NCBI GenBank assembly: GCA_016124655.1
Contig: WGNI01000004.1
Location: 1 to 64,000, forward strand
Origin: Alphaproteobacteria bacterium
GTDB taxonomy: Bacteria; Pseudomonadota; Alphaproteobacteria; Caulobacterales; Aquidulcibacteraceae
Length of the DNA: 64,000 nt
Reading direction: 5' to 3'
Below, in pieces: positions 63,909 to 64,000 of the stretch (within the stretch, counting starts at the first letter, position 1; each line of letters begins with the position of its first letter). The notes beneath the pieces were generated by a model, which worked only from the letters and a program-made list of their open reading frames with translations, was not told the DNA's origin and made no database searches. A program made the position numbers and the translations under genes.

Positions 63909-64000
63909 TCAATCCGTGCGCACGAAGGCGGCGGTGACGGGCTGGTGATCGGTGAACCGGAAGGTCAGGTCGCGGGTGCGCAAGTCCGCCGCTTCGACAT
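63909..64000 (-). CDS. 3' end of an exonuclease/endonuclease/phosphatase (DNase-I-like) family gene, partial
   Basis: Only the last ~30 codons lie in the window. They read ...VEAADLRTRDLTFRFTDHQP and end VTAAFVRTD before TGA. The DHxPV-x-A-x-F sequence matches the C-terminal [SD]-D/H-x-P-[IV] active-site strand of the endonuclease/exonuclease/phosphatase superfamily, where the His is catalytic. Which enzyme it is (nuclease, phosphoesterase, sphingomyelinase-like) cannot be told from this fragment. It is convergent with acnA. Confidence 0.6.
   Translation of the reverse strand, partial: VEAADLRTRDLTFRFTDHQPVTAAFVRTD

Overview
This 64-kb window is GC-rich chromosomal DNA from an alphaproteobacterium, most likely Caulobacterales/Hyphomonadaceae-like. 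That assignment is inferred from gene order (divergent aroK-aroB-corC and xerD, acnA beside ccmA), from family content (1,600-residue-class NAD-glutamate dehydrogenase, ExoD, ZapE, alphaproteobacterial SdhB) and from many short palindromic intergenic repeats. No rRNA, complete tRNA, CRISPR array, prophage or intact insertion sequence was seen. The only tyrosine recombinase is the housekeeping XerD.

Layout. 1-8.7 kb: a 78-bp tandem repeat; small redox and stress enzymes (FMN-binding PPOX family, glutathione transferase, GFA-type zinc protein); a TIR-domain membrane protein; a DUF169 protein; a four-gene acyl-CoA catabolic operon; free methionine-R-sulfoxide reductase. 8.7-23.7 kb: surface polysaccharide and sugar-nucleotide genes (Wzt/Wzm-type ABC exporter, O-antigen ligase-like protein, AGE-family isomerase divergent from ManC, glycosyltransferase 2, GalU), with two tandem degenerate TIR-like membrane proteins beside the exporter. 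An alcohol dehydrogenase/SDR pair and a divergent transketolase/transaldolase pair lie among them. 23.7-29.4 kb: two overlapping lipoprotein genes, then a probable copper-handling module (DUF2946-like protein, TonB-dependent receptor, PCuAC chaperone, YcnI-like protein).

29.4-39.4 kb: aroK-aroB-corC facing a small membrane protein, an exported Ala-rich protein and xerD; a duplicated intergenic repeat; ExoD; a DUF4870-like protein; a malyl-CoA-lyase-like enzyme; AccA. 39.4-42.4 kb: three consecutive exported proteins sharing a Cys-containing C-terminal domain of about 215 residues that I cannot assign to a named family. This is the best candidate for an undescribed system. 42.4-55.6 kb: epoxide hydrolase, dienelactone-hydrolase-like enzyme, NAD-glutamate dehydrogenase, a HerA-like ATPase coupled to a globin-like protein, ZapE with an anchored CxxC protein, a methyltransferase and an acyltransferase. 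55.6-64 kb: a repeat-rich gap holding a 59-codon gene, then SdhB, CcmB, CcmA, a DUF4349 lipoprotein, an atypical SDR, aconitase, and the 3' end of a DNase-I-like phosphoesterase.

Recurrent themes are cell-envelope sugar export, many Ala/Pro-rich lipoproteins and membrane-anchored proteins, central carbon metabolism (aconitase, SdhB, glutamate dehydrogenase, transketolase, transaldolase, AccA) and families of palindromic repeats that fill nearly every larger intergenic gap. Function calls come from motif recognition by eye. Start codons were chosen from visible Shine-Dalgarno sequences and family lengths.
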